Positions 42,660 through 56,764 are shown, numbered from the stretch's first letter. The stretch is DNA of 64,000 bases from Scylla paramamosain (GCF_035594125.1 NW_026973750.1:41001-105000), one strand, 5' to 3'. Numbers and translations are program-made. Notes: generated by a model from the letters alone, not told the origin.

Positions 42660-43490
42660 TCAGCCTGGAGAGAATGTGCATGGCGTGCCAGGTGTACCAA
42701 TGGAAGGAGTATTGAGGCAGTGAAGGAGTCCCTGGAGACAATGTGCATGGCGTGCCAGCTGTAGCAATGGAAGGAGTATTGAGGCAGTGATGGAGTCCCT
42801 GGAGAGAATGCATGGCATGCCAGCTGTAGCAATGGAAGGAGTATTGAGGCAGTGAAGGAGTCCCTGGAGAGAATGCATGGCATGCCAGCTGTAGCAATGG
42901 AAGGAGTATTGAGGCAGTGAAGGAGTCCCTGGAGACAATGTGCATGGCATGCCAGCTGTAGCAATGGAAGGAGTATTGAGGCAATGAAGGAGACCCTGGA
43001 GACAATGTGCATGGCGTGCCAGCTGTAGCAATGGAAGGAGTATTGAGGCAGTGAAGGAGTCCCTGGAGAGAATGCATGGGGTGCCAGGTGTACCAATGGA
43101 AGGAGTATTGAGGCAGTGAAGGAGTCCCTGGAGACAATGTGCATGGCGTGCCAGGTGTAGCAATGGAAGGAGTATTGAGGCAGTGAAGGAGTCCCTGGAG
43201 AGAATGCATGGGGTGCCAGGTGTACCAATGGAAAGAGTATTGAGGCAGTGAAGGAGTCCCTGGAGACAATGTGCATGGCGTGCCAGGTGTAGCAATGGAA
43301 GGAGTATTGAGGCAGTGAAGGAGTCCCTGGAGAGAATGCATGGGGTGCCAGGTGTACCAATGGAAGGAGTATTGAGGTAGTGAAGGAGTCCCCGTAGAGA
43401 ATGCATGGCATGCCAGGTGTAGCAATGGAAGGAGTATTGAGGCAGTGAAGGAGTACCTGGAGAGAATGCATGGCGTGCCAGGTGTATTGA
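42660..43490 (+). repeat. Tandem array, about 66 bp by 12, derived from a LINE 3' coding end
   Basis: Each unit reads approximately GGAAGGAGTATTGAGGCAGT, GAAGGAGTCCCTGGAGA, then AATGCATGGCATGCCAG. In protein terms each is like RSIEAVKESLERM, matching RMIEAVKEFLERM at the very end of family A ORF2. Units alternate between about 64 and 68 bp (AGAATGCATGG or ACAATGTGCATGG), suggesting higher-order amplification. Confidence 0.92.
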
Positions 43491-43620
43491 CAATTAATAT
43501 GAAGGATAACGTTAAGTTTGTGTTTGCCTTTTTGTTTTTCCCAGCAGGAGTTGTCGCTACAAAGGCTGACTCAGGAGCAAAGCGAGCCGCCTATAGCGCC
43601 AAGCTCAAGCTCAAGATGTC
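43491..43620 (+). other. LINE 3' UTR following the tandem array
   Basis: Collinear with the 3' UTR of family A: a T-rich block, CAGGAGTTGTCGCTACAAAGG (compare CAGGAGTTGCCGATCCAAAGG in the intact copies), and a hexamer tail GCTCAAGCTCAAG in place of ATCAAG. Copy 2 of family A starts about 25 bp later. Confidence 0.8.
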
Positions 43621-43737
43621 AACACGACACTAGTGGAGTGGGTGTGAGGTGTGTACAAGTGGCTTTGCCTTGCTCTCTGAGTTTTCTCTGAGTTTTGTGG
43701 TTTATTTTTCTTGCCTGTGTGCTGAAATACCCTGAAA

Positions 43738-44652
43738 ATGGTGATGAGTGCGTGTGGTTCATGCGAAGAGAGTGTGGCGAACAGGCAAAGGGCTGTGGCA
43801 TGCGAGAGATGCATGGCCTGGTTCCATGTAGCCTGTGTGGGCATGAGGGAGGCCAACATGAAGGCGCTGGGGTTCGAGCTTCTGGTGTTCCTCTGCAGGG
43901 AATGCCTGAGCAAGAGCCTCAATGAATGGAGGAACCAGGATGAAGAAAAAGAAGAGAGAGTGGAGCAGAGCACCCAGACAGAAAACCTGGTAAAAGAGGC
44001 AGAAGCACAGACGACGAAGACTGAAGAAAGAAAAGACCAGCAAGAAGTGGTGGAAGTGGCCAGAACAGACAGACGTCCAAGGAAGAAGAGAATGGTAGTC
44101 AAGAAAGCCCCAGTACGTGTCATTGGAGACAGCATGGTAAGGAAGACTCCCGACTTTGTGAGAAGGGAAATTGAGTGCACCAGCATGGGAGGTGCTAAGA
44201 TCCAAGACGTCAAGAGGAAAGTCAAGGAAGAAGTGCAAGAAATGGAAGAGAGAAGCCTGCTAGTTGTCCAAGGAGGAGGCAACAACTTAGTAGAGGCAAG
44301 TGCTGAAGACACAGTAAAGGAAGTGATAGAAGCAGTGAGGGCAGCAGAAGAGAAGAAGATGTGTGTGGCTGTGGTGGGGGTCCTGCGGCGCCCACGGGAA
44401 GGAGTGCAGTATGAGAAGGTTAGAAGAGAAACGAACCGCAAGATATGCATGGAACTCATGAAGGTCAAGATGGAATGGATGGCAGAGAAGAAGGGCAACG
44501 TGAGCTTCCTGGACATGGATGGGATCCTTGACCAGGACAAATTCTTCGGGAGAGACGGGGTCCACCTCAACCACAACGGGAATGAGAGGCTAGGACGTCG
44601 ACTGGCTGAGTGGATGAGGGCGAGGCAGGTGTGTTGTGTGGACGACGCATGA
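43738..44652 (+). CDS. LINE family A ORF1 protein, copy 2 (PHD finger plus SGNH hydrolase)
   Basis: Intact, 304 residues, and differs from copy 1 at only about three positions (such as Val for Met after TENL, Val for Ile after KIQD, and Ser for Gly near the block III region). All eight PHD ligands, the GDS nucleophile block, GGGNN and DGVH are kept. Conservation of these sites in two insertions suggests the source element was functional. It ends at TGA 44650-44652; the next 63 bases stay open in the same frame into ORF2. Confidence 0.9.
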   Translation: MVMSACGSCEESVANRQRAVACERCMAWFHVACVGMREANMKALGFELLVFLCRECLSKSLNEWRNQDEEKEERVEQSTQTENLVKEAEAQTTKTEERKDQQEVVEVARTDRRPRKKRMVVKKAPVRVIGDSMVRKTPDFVRREIECTSMGGAKIQDVKRKVKEEVQEMEERSLLVVQGGGNNLVEASAEDTVKEVIEAVRAAEEKKMCVAVVGVLRRPREGVQYEKVRRETNRKICMELMKVKMEWMAEKKGNVSFLDMDGILDQDKFFGRDGVHLNHNGNERLGRRLAEWMRARQVCCVDDA

Positions 44653-44715
44653 CGAGGAGGACCCACTGATGTCAGCAAACATGAAAGAAAAGAGACTAAC
44701 CAGGGAAGTAAATGT

Positions 44716-47700
44716 GTGAAGATTGGCTGTATGAATGTGAGAGGATGGGGTGTGGGCAAGTTTGAGGATGTATGCAAGGAGCTCAGGGAGTGGAGGTTCG
44801 ACTTAGTCGGGCTCACTGAGACTCACCTGAGAGATGATGTACGAATGGAGGGATGCGAGTATGTTATGATTGGAAAGGGGCGTAAGGCACAGGAAACACT
44901 GGGAGGAGGCGTAGCCCTACTCTACAAGAAAGAAAGAGGACTGAAAGTAGAGGAGATTGATGTGGGGGAGTGTACAAGTAGTGAGGATGTGCTTGCAGTA
45001 AGAGTGGAATGCATGGATGGTCGTGGCAGACCAGAGAAGGTGGTACTGGTGGTAGCGTACATGACTGTCATGGGTGAAAGAGCAGAGAGGGAAAATAGGA
45101 GGAAGTATGACATACTTAAGAAAGTTGTGAGAGAGCATGGAGAGGAGAGAGTGCTAATTATGGGTGACATGAATGCACATGTGGGAATACTGGGGGAACA
45201 GGTGAACAGGAATGGTGAAATGCTTGGAGAGTTTGTTGATGAACTGGAGCTGGAAAATCTGAACGTTACTTTGGCTGAGGGGCATGTGACTTGGAGTACA
45301 AGAGAACAGGAATCGGCAATTGACTACATGTTGGTGAATGGAAGAATGCGTGAAATTGTGTCGCACATGTGGATAGATGAGGATGGTTTGGTTGATATTG
45401 TGTCCGATCACAACATGCTGGTTGTGGAGTGCTTGATGCAGGGTGGGAATGAAGTGAAAGTGGCAAGTGAGAGAAAGAAGTGGAGACTGAGAGATGTAGG
45501 GTGGGAGAACTTTCAGGTTGATCTGAGTGAGAGAAGCTGGGACGACGAAAGTGTGCATGACGTGGAGCATCTGAATGAGAAACTGGTTGAGGACGTGAGG
45601 GGTGCTGCTGAGAACCAGATAGGGTTTGTGAGAGTAGGTAGAAGAAAGAATGTATGTAAACCATGGTGGAATGATGAAATCAGAGTGGCTAGGAAGGAGC
45701 GAAAGAGAATGAGTAGACAGTGTAGATGGCTGAGGAAAAAGAGGCATGAAAGCGATGAGGCAGAGAATGAGTATCTGAATGCATGGGCAGCGTATGTGAA
45801 GCAGCAGCGGTTGACGAGACGAATGATAATGAATGCTAAAGTGAAGAGTGAAAGGAGCGTGATTCAATCTTTAAGGGAGAAAGGTATGGAAGGTGGCCGT
45901 GAATGGTACAAGTTCATGAGAGGTGAGAATATGTCAGGCAGTGTTGGTATGGAGAGTCTAAAAGTGGAGGGTGTAGTTATAACAGAGAAGGATGGAATCA
46001 GGGAGGCAATCAAAGGGTTCTGGGAAGAAGTAGGTGGGGTAGGTGAGATGTTTAGTGTGAGAGAAGAATGTGTAACACTGGAAAGGAAGAATGCAGATGA
46101 ACTGGATGAAAGAATCAGTAGGGATGAAGTGGAGAGGTGTGTGAGAAGGCAGAAGAATGGCAAGGCAGCAGGTCCAGATGATATACCCTATGAGTTCTAC
46201 AAGAATGGTGGGGAGGTAGTGATAGACAGAATGACTGAGTTATTCAACCGAGTGTGGGATGAAGAGAGAGTGCCAAGAAAGTGGAATGAGAGCCGAGTGT
46301 GTCTGTTGCATAAGGGAGGATTTAAGAGTAAGAATGAGCTGAAGAACTACAGGCCAATTGCATTAGTGAATACAATAGATAAAGTTTTCAGTGCAGTGTT
46401 GAATGAGAGACTGTGTAAATGGATTGAGAGAGCTGGAATGCTGGGTGAAGAACAGAATGGTTTTCGTAGGGACAGGAGAGCTGAGGACAATATGTTTGTG
46501 GTGAATGAAATGATTGAGAAGAAAAAGAAGGATGGGGGTAAATTGTACCTAGGTTTTTTGGATATAGAGAAAGCTTATGATAGAGTGAACAGAGAAATGT
46601 TAGGTAGAGTCTTAGAAAAGATTGGATTGAGTGCAAAGATAGTTAACACAGTGCAAAGTATGTATGTGGACACAAGAGCTAGATACAGGCTAGGAGACAT
46701 AGAAACAGACTGGGTGAAGAGTGAGAGAGGAGTTAGGCAGGGCTGTATATTGTCATCAACCCTTTTTAGCCTGTATACAGAGGAGCTAGCAGCCAGGATG
46801 AGAAGAATGAATGTAGGGGTAAGTGTGGGGAATGATAAAGTATATGTGCTCCTTTATGCAGATGATGTAGTTGTTATGAGTGAATCGGCAGATGAGCTTC
46901 AAAGTTTGTTGGATGTAGTGGATGGCTATGGTAGAAACTTTGGAGTAAGGTTTAGCAGTGAGAAAAGCAAAGTAAGGATTGTGAATAGGTCAGAGGATGA
47001 AAGTAATGTGGTATGGAGACTTGGAGAGAATGAGTTGAGACAGGTGCAAGAATACAAGTACTTAGGGATGTGGATGAGTCCTAGTGGGTGTGCAAAGGCA
47101 AAGAATGAAAAGATAAGTATGCTAAACCAGTGGGTAGGTTGATTGTGAAGCGCAGCAAGGATGAGAGCAAGTAAGTATGATGTGTTGAGAGAAGTGTGGA
47201 AGAGTGTGGCTGTGCCATGTATAATGTATGGTATGGATGGGATTGCATGGAATGAAAGTGAAATTGATAAGTTAGAAGTGGGCCAGAATAGAGTAGCAAG
47301 GATGGCACTGAGTGCACCGAGGTGCACAGCAGTTGAAGCCTTGAGAGGTGACATGGGATGGAGCACCTTCAGAGAAAGACTGACAAAAGCCACACTTAGG
47401 TACAAGATTAGGCTTGAGAGAATGGATGATGCAAGAATAGCAAGGAAGGTGTACCTGTGGAATGAAAGTGGAAGCAAATGGAGGAAGAGATGCATGAGAA
47501 TGACAGACAGGAATGAATTGCAAGTTGTGTGGGCGATAAGAATGGCTGGTAGGAATCAAAATGAGCGTGAATGGGTGGTAACAAGAGGAGGCAGAGTGGG
47601 AGCCGAATGGGATGTGAGAAAATGGAAGAATGAGATAGACAAAGAAGTGAAATGTGTGGGACTGAATGAATGGAAGAATGAGATGGAAAGAAAGAAGACC

Positions 47701-48108
47701 TTGGAATGGTACAAGGAGAAAAAGGCCCCGAGGTATGAAAGGTGGTATGATGGAAGTCTGGGTGGTGATCTTCTCTTCCGAGCGAGGGCACAGTGTATGG
47801 ATGTGAATGCAAGGAGTTACAGGTGGTCTGAGTCCCGCAGCAAAGTGTGCCAGATGTGTGACATGGGAGAGGATGAGACGGTGGAACATGTGGTGCTGGA
47901 GTGTGTGAAGTATGCCAGAGACAGGAATGAGATGATGCAAGTGATACTGACTGAGTTAGGGCATGATAGGAATGAAAGAGTGGAGAAGACGGGAAAAGAG
48001 TGGATGGTGTTGTTGCTGGGACTGTGTAGAGAGGCGAATGAAAGGATGATTGAGGCGGTGAAAGAGTTTCTGGAGAGAATGTGGCGTGCCAGGTGTATGA
48101 ACAATTAG
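44716..48108 (+). pseudogene. LINE family A ORF2, copy 2, full length but with two stops
   Basis: One continuous frame of about 1130 codons with TGA at 47140-47142 and TGA at 47146-47148; copy 1 has CGA and GGA there. The first change is a C-to-T at a CpG. Endonuclease motifs (MNVRGWG, GDMNAHVG, SDHNMLV) and RT motifs (FLDIEKAYDRV, GVRQGCILSSTLF, LYADDVVVM) are present. The 95-residue stretch missing in copy 1 is present here (SVAVPCIMYGMDGIAW through SGSKWRK). The C-terminal CCHC (CQMCDMGEDETVEHVVLEC) is intact. The first codon is GTG, as in copy 1. Truncated after residue 808, it would lack the C-terminal domain. Confidence 0.9.
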
Positions 48109-48230
48109 GATAGAGGATGCTGTTTGTTTCTCTTTTTTTTTCCCCTTTCTACAGGAGTTGCCGATCCAAAGGCCTGGCTCAGGAGTGATCCTGTGTCACC
48201 TGTACCATCAAGATCAAGATCATTCCTGCT

Positions 48231-48256
48231 CGGTGTGTGTGTGTGTGTGTGTGTGT
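48231..48256. repeat. (TG)n microsatellite
   Basis: Thirteen TG units about 15 bp after the LINE tail. Confidence 0.95.
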
Positions 48257-48507
48257 GAGGAGAGGGACAAGAATGGTCTCAAAAACCTACATTTATTTCC
48301 TAAGGATGCCAAGAGTTGAGTATAGTAGCAAATAAGAGATGAAGGGGTACATAAATAAATGTTTACTCAATGCACTTCAAGGATGCAGTTGTCATTTTAA
48401 GAGTGCTATGTGCACTTGTTGAATCAGACACAACCTATACATCCTCACTTCAGCTTTCATGACGCATGGCACTGGCTGGAGCTCCTCGTGCTGCGTATTA
48501 TGAAATC

Positions 48508-48511
<4 letters not shown>

Positions 48512-48578
<67 letters not shown>
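48512..48578. repeat. (TG)n microsatellite
   Basis: About 33 TG units. Confidence 0.97.
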
Positions 48579-48580
<2 letters not shown>

Positions 48581-48631
48581 CATACTGACGCCAGCAACGA
48601 TTTCTGAACATTTATTGGCTTTCTTTCCAAT

Positions 48632-48955
48632 GTGTTAAGATTAGGTTAGTTAGGTAGGCAGGCTAAGTTTGGTTTGGTTAGGTTAGGTTGGTCAAGTTTG
48701 GTTAGGTTAGGTTGGTAGGTAAGCTAGGTTTGGTTAGGTTAGGTTGGTTAGGTTTGGTTTGGCAAAGTTAGGTTAGATTAGTTAGGATGGTTGGCTGGGT
48801 TTAGTTTGGTTAAGTCAAGTTAGGAAGATTGGTTAGGTGTTGTTTGGGTGAGTTAGGTTAGGTTAGTTAGGAAGGTTAGGTTAGGTTGTTTAGGTTAAGT
48901 CAGGTTAGGTGTGAAAGTTGGTGAGGTTTGGTTTGTTTAAGTCAGGTTAGATTAG
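48632..48955. repeat. Degenerate TTAGG telomere-like tract
   Basis: GGTTAGGTTA variants over about 320 bp, in the same orientation as the 38-kb tract. Confidence 0.8.
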
Positions 48956-48959
48956 GAAC

Positions 48960-50320
48960 CCCATGATGTCATCAGAAACTTATATTAATGCTGCCAGTGA
49001 ACTTTTTTTTTTTTTAATTGTTTGTTTTTTTATCGGGAGTGCTATTGTGAGCACCTGGTGTAAACTGTGAACTGCACAGTGTAGATGAGTATTTACAGGG
49101 ACAAAACTGTTTTTTATGCCAAGTTTTGATGCTTTTTCACTAATTTGCAATTAATTCATTTTGCAATGAATTTATTAATTCATAAATTACTGTTCCTTAT
49201 GGTGGACAGGCGGTAAAAATGAAAACTGAATGATTTGTGACAGGGAGTGAATGAAGATTTTTTAAAATCACATCAGAACTTAACAGGAAAAAAAAAAGTT
49301 TTGTCCATCATATGGAGTTTGTAGAGAAGCAGGAAATTTACTTTGGATTGTTTCTTCACGTAATGGGTTGATGAGTGACTGTGTGGCAGGAAATTCCTGG
49401 CAGGATGTGACAAAAGATGTGTGCATGCAGAGTGTGTGTTTATAACAAATGTTGTAGAGGATTCACCTGAAGACCAGGTGCACATTTTCATAAGCAGGTG
49501 TAGTTTCCTGGGCATAGAGTTGCAGTAGATTGCTTGTACAAATATCTCTTTGCAAGGTTATTGGTTTCTAAGAAAGAAATTCATGTGGAAAAACAGCAAA
49601 ATGCTAAAGACAAAACTGCACGTACAAGTTTGGGATCTAAACTCTTTCAGTATTTTCACCTCTCGTTCTTTGATGATTTTATGTCGAGTTGTGTGGTGCA
49701 CAGATATTGAGTGTAGGTATGTATTTATTATCACTTTCTGGTTATTACATCTCCACTACGTTTTCAGACGGTTCCGGTGGGTGAAAAGCCTGAATGTAGC
49801 ACGCCAGAAACACACCCAGGTGGTCTGTGATGACCGTTTCCTCCTTGTTTCCTTGGGAGCAAGGGTTGTCTTCTCAGTAATGCCGTCCCGTACGTGACGA
49901 GAGGCTATTTTCAGTAGTTGAGTTTTTTGTCCCTGATAATATACATGTTTTAAAATGCAGTGTTTACATTGTATAATGAGAAATTTTGGCAGTACTCATA
50001 GTTGTATTAAAATGTACTGGAATTATCTTGAGAGCTGCTGACTTAATGCGGCGAGTACTGTTGTACCCAACCGTCATTACTGTCTGGATGCGCACTGGTG
50101 ACGGTGCTTTCCTGAGGCACTGTGAAGCACGGCACGGTGGTCGGAGGTTGTGATTTGTAAAATAATGTATATCAAATGTTGGCTACATTTTAACATTGCC
50201 TCACGGTTTAGGTAAAGTATGGAACTGTACAACACAGCTTGTGTTGTACAGCTTTGTTATTGTTGTTGTTTATTTACTCAATTTTTTTGTTTCTTCAGCG
50301 TGTCATTCTCAGTGCATTGG
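48960..50320. other. Intergenic stretch without recognised gene
   Basis: AT-rich. Open frames (for example 49550-49897) carry no family motif. A T-tract near 49001-49016. Nothing else supported. Confidence 0.5.
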
Positions 50321-50327
50321 AATTTGC

Positions 50328-50566
50328 TGAGATGGCAGTCCCTGAGGTGGCAGTCCTGTACACGACAGCCACGGTGGTCACAGCAGTGGGACACTTGAAG
50401 GTGCATAGATGGCAGTTCTTGAGGTGGCAGTCCTGTACAGGACAGCCACGGTGGTCACAGCAGTGGGACACTTAAAGGTGCATAGATGGCAGTCCTTGAG
50501 GTGGCAGTCCTGTACAGGACAGCCACGGTGGTCACGGCAGTGGGACACTTGAAGGTGCATAGATGT
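50328..50566. repeat. Minisatellite, 77 bp by 3
   Basis: The unit from GATGGCAGT, GAGGTGGCAGTCCTGTACA, GACAGCCACGGTGGTCAC to TGGGACACTTGAAGGTGCATA is repeated three times. An acceptor-like T-tract plus CAG (50298) precedes it. Confidence 0.92.
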
Positions 50567-50974
50567 GTATATACACACACCTTACTTGTTTATTACTTCT
50601 TAGTGTGTGCCATATTCCTTCCCATAAATAGCTGTTTAATAATTGTTTTCCTTCAAATGAACAGTGCAAACAGAATTGTGAGCACATACTGTAAACATCA
50701 AATAACTTGGAACATCTCATCCCACATTTCCCTTGCTGCATATTTACATGGTAGGCCGGGCGCACATTGAGACGCAGGCAACACAGGCGACACAGCACAG
50801 AGCAGGGCAGAAAACTGCATCTCACTGGTTTAAACCTAAGCACGCATATTGACACGCAGGACAGCACAGCACAGATGCAGACCTGTGTCGGCCTGCGCGA
50901 CGCAGTCATTCGAACGCAGTTTCCTGTGCCACGTGCGGCGCAGCTTGATAGCAACTCACTCTTTAGTACTCACA

Positions 50975-51071
50975 ATGTCGTCCACGGAGCAACTCATAGA
51001 GGCTGTTCGCCATCAAAGAGTGCTGTATGACACTAGTCATCCTGATTATATGAGAGGAACTTATAAGAACG
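50975..51071 (+). pseudogene. N-terminus of a MADF-domain protein (Harbinger accessory gene)
   Basis: ATG 50975 (ACAATGTCG) opens STEQLIEAVRHQRVLYDTSH, then PDYMRGTYKNELW, the first third of a MADF/Adf-1-like DNA-binding domain, whose usual start is LIxxVxxxPxLYDxxHxxY and continues to a conserved W. The frame then leaves the family at about 51071. About 32 of some 85 domain residues remain, so it cannot fold as a full MADF domain. In full elements this protein is thought to help transposase reach DNA or the nucleus. Confidence 0.7.
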
Positions 51072-51237
51072 AGTTATGGGCAAATTCTCCATGTGTTTTC
51101 CTCTTCTCCATGTATTCACTCCTCCACACTGACCTCTTTGCTCTACAAATGTCATATAATAACATTACTTTCTCGAACTCGTTTTCTGAGTCGGAATCGG
51201 AACTAAGGTTTCCAAAGTAATTTTTGGCAACAGCCAT
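51072..51237 (-). pseudogene. N-terminus of a Harbinger transposase
   Basis: Minus-strand ATG 51237 opens MAVAKNYFGNLSSDSDSE, then RSVWRSEYMEKRKTHGEFAH, which resembles the start of PIF/Harbinger transposases, where a short acidic leader precedes the RRFW/WVRPWxxxRxxxGxFxxL-like segment. Only about 58 residues remain before the deletion junction; the DDE core is missing. The family call rests on this segment, the inverted repeats and the partner MADF start. Confidence 0.6.
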
Positions 51238-51633
51238 GATCAACACTTCCGCACAGGACGAAAGCCTGCTTCTCAATGTGCGCACCATGCCTGTGCTGCG
51301 CTGTGCTGCCCTGCCCTGCCCTGCCCTGCGTCTGCCCTGCTCTGTGCTGCCCTGCGTCTCAATGTGCGCCTTGCCATATATTTGTACAGGCAGTTATTTA
51401 TTTTATACTCCTTTTTTTTTTCTTTTCTAAGGTTCATGTTTTAATTTTGTCCCCAGTAGAACATGAAGCATCCAGGACTGATGCCTGAGTGCTCACGGAA
51501 ACTTCACAAGTACAGCTTCCACATTATGGGGAGAAATTAATTGTATTATATCAAGTTATTATTGTAGGATGCTAAAATAACAAAATGTTTGCAATACCAC
51601 CATGTGATGTTTACTACCTGGTTATTTGTGCAG

Positions 51634-51713
51634 ATGTTTTGGACGGCTGAAAATGACTGATGACACGATCATCCCGGACCTTCCACCACATGTTAGCCGG
51701 GACGCTGCACAAG
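51634..51713 (+). other. Possible small host exon
   Basis: 80 bp framed by an acceptor (TTATTTGTGCAG) and a donor (CACAAG|GTAATG). One frame is open: CFGRLKMTDDTIIPDLPPHV. No family recognised. The sequence after the donor (CTTAGTGTGTGCCATATTCC) also occurs at 50599. Confidence 0.25.
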
Positions 51714-51794
51714 GTAATGTCTTAGTGTGTGCCATATTCCTTCTTACATTCACTTTTCACCTGTCTTGTGCGGTGAAGGCCAATGCCATATCAT

Positions 51795-55050
<3,256 letters not shown>

Positions 55051-55232
55051 TTCTCTTGTTTATTTTTTATTTTATTTTATTTTTTTTTTCCGAATACAGG
55101 GCGGTACAGTACATGTAGCATAGCTCCATGCCTTAGGCCCTAGAGTTTGTGTTTATTGCAACTTCTATCTGTCAAATCTGTATTTCTTCTGGAGCCCTCT
55201 CACAACATGTCTGCTCAAGGCATGCGCCACAC

Positions 55233-55233
<1 letters not shown>

Positions 55234-55273
<40 letters not shown>
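55234..55273. repeat. (TG)n microsatellite
   Basis: Twenty TG units. Confidence 0.95.
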
Positions 55274-55274
<1 letters not shown>

Positions 55275-55276
<2 letters not shown>

Positions 55277-56140
55277 GCTGTTTGTGTGACAAAGGCTCAT
55301 TCATGCTGAATACCTTGATATATATTTTCATTTATTGTTTAATGCAGTATGTCTGTTTGAGTAACTTTTGCTTATTACTATATTGATAACAGTAGAGTTT
55401 CTTTTGAATTTGTGTTGTCATTACATTTCAATGTTTTATTTTCATGAAGTAAATCATGGTTTGTCCTGCTCCTACAAATGGTGATACTGGTGTCACCTCC
55501 ATGAGACACTTTGCCTGCAGATGGTGCACACACCACCAATTTATGTGTCTGCCACACCCATGTACATGTGCTAGTGGTTGGAATGCAGGCTTCTGTCGCC
55601 AGAGACAAAAGACCTGGTAGTTTGAGGCAGTGTTGAGCCATTACTTGCAGCTGCAACTAGCCAGGCTAGATGAAAACTGTGGTCTCTCATAAAGCCCTCA
55701 ACAGTCAGGTGACAGTGTGGGCTCTCCCAAGGCAAGTGTACACCGTGTGAATGTACACACTTGAAAGCCACTGTGACTGACGCATTGCCTGTCCGGCAGG
55801 TGGCGTCCCTCGTCAGGTGCCCGCACTGTGCCCCATCACTGAGCAGCAGCTTGGGGGAGCAGTCCAGACACCACCACAGCCTCGCCCCAAGCCTGGTGAC
55901 TGCTGTTATTTGCTTCACAATGTTGTGAGTGCTATAATTGTATACTTTATCGAGTTTTCCGCGTCAGTTCGCGTTTGTCTTTGAACCGTTGTTATAACTT
56001 TTTGTTTTGTTTTGTGTGAAAACACCACTTTGCAGAGGCAGCTACAAATGTGAATTTGGTATATGAAAGACAAATTGGAGTTTTTGAAGTTATGATAATT
56101 ATTAACAAAACAGCTGAAATACTTATGAAATGTTTTCAGG
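55275..56140. other. Intergenic stretch, no recognised gene
   Basis: A minus-strand open frame of 115 codons (55571-55918) is Cys/His-rich but matches no pattern I can name. Nothing else supported. Confidence 0.35.
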
Positions 56141-56155
56141 GTGTAGAAAAATCAG

Positions 56156-56700
56156 GCTGCCGCAGAACATCATCAGCGAGCTCAGAAAACAAGCGAAGGG
56201 ATTGGGGTAGCAGACCCTGAAGAGTCCACAGCAGCTGAAAACTCCATTTCTCCATATGCAAGCCCTGAAGTGCAGGAGTTTATCAGAGGACAGGTAATTA
56301 ATGGCTTAGGAAATAAGAAGGGCAGAAGATATGGGGGACAAGGGAGAAGGTTTGCTCTGGCCTTGCGTTACCATAGTCCTAAGGCGTGTAGGTTTTAAAG
56401 CTCTACTTTTTCACTCCCCAGCAGTTCCAATCTTCACCTTTGGCTAAGGCAAACTTCCATCCAAGCAGGCTGGAGCAAACAAACTCACAGTCCTGAGGAA
56501 GAGCAGACACCACGTCGAAGGGAGAGACTCTGTGGCATGCATTTGATGCAGTGACCATCAGAGAATCTCTCCATTTTGACCCGGCCTCCGATTCCATCAT
56601 TGGTACGAAGGATTTTGGAGACCGTGGCAAGAGTCTGAAGCAGGCAAACCATGCACTTGTGTTCATGGCTAAAGGGTTGGCCAGGAAGTGGAAAGTGGTT
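56156..56700 (+). pseudogene. P-element/THAP9-like transposase relic
   Basis: Three blocks recall P-element-type transposases in the right order. SPEVQEFIRGQ is followed by GRRYGGQGRRFALALRYHSPKACRF, like the conserved GRRYS...FALxLxxxSPKAYRFL region. After a stop, STFSLPSSSNLHLWL resembles the FxLPSxxTLRRWL helix. From 56510 on, TLWHAFDAVTIRESLHF then FDPASDSIIGTKDFG and ANHALVFMAKGLARKW match the start of the RNase H-like catalytic domain (usual form IxxGLxYDxxxDxxxGFxDFG). The THAP finger and later domain are absent, and a TTAGG-like tract begins at the break. Stops and frame changes make it dead. Confidence 0.7.
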
Positions 56701-56762
56701 AGGTTAGGTTAGATCAGGTTATGTTAGGATAGGATAGGTCAGGTCAGATCAGGTCAGGTTAG
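56700..56762. repeat. Short TTAGG-like tract
   Basis: GGTTAGGTTAGATCAGGTTA and variants, at the end of the P-like fragment. Confidence 0.7.
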
Positions 56763-56764
56763 GA

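Larger units (their letters stand above)
43647..48215 (+). mobile_element. LINE family A, copy 2
   Basis: Collinear with copy 1 from the same 5' point to ATCAAGATCAAGATCA at about 48200-48215. It retains the 285 bp that copy 1 lost. Differences are scattered single substitutions, so both come from closely related sources. Confidence 0.9.
50757..51372. mobile_element. PIF/Harbinger-type deletion derivative with convergent gene starts
   Basis: Terminal inverted repeats GGCGCACATTGAGACGCAGG (left, about 50759) and its complement (right, about 51350-51370). Subterminal regions are rich in CAGCACAG/GGGCAG words on the left and CTGCCCTG words on the right. Inside, a MADF-protein start runs rightward and a transposase start runs leftward, meeting near 51070. 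Harbinger elements typically carry a transposase and a Myb/MADF-like accessory gene. The 3-bp target duplication could not be settled. Confidence 0.75.

Noticed and set aside
42562..43493. Three overlapping minus-strand ORFs of about 280 codons each
   Set aside because: They are the three frames of the 66-bp tandem array, whose unit has no stop on that strand. The plus strand carries the recognisable LINE coding sense.
49550..49897. 115-codon ORF as a gene
   Set aside because: No motif, no splice or promoter context, composition like surrounding AT-rich DNA.
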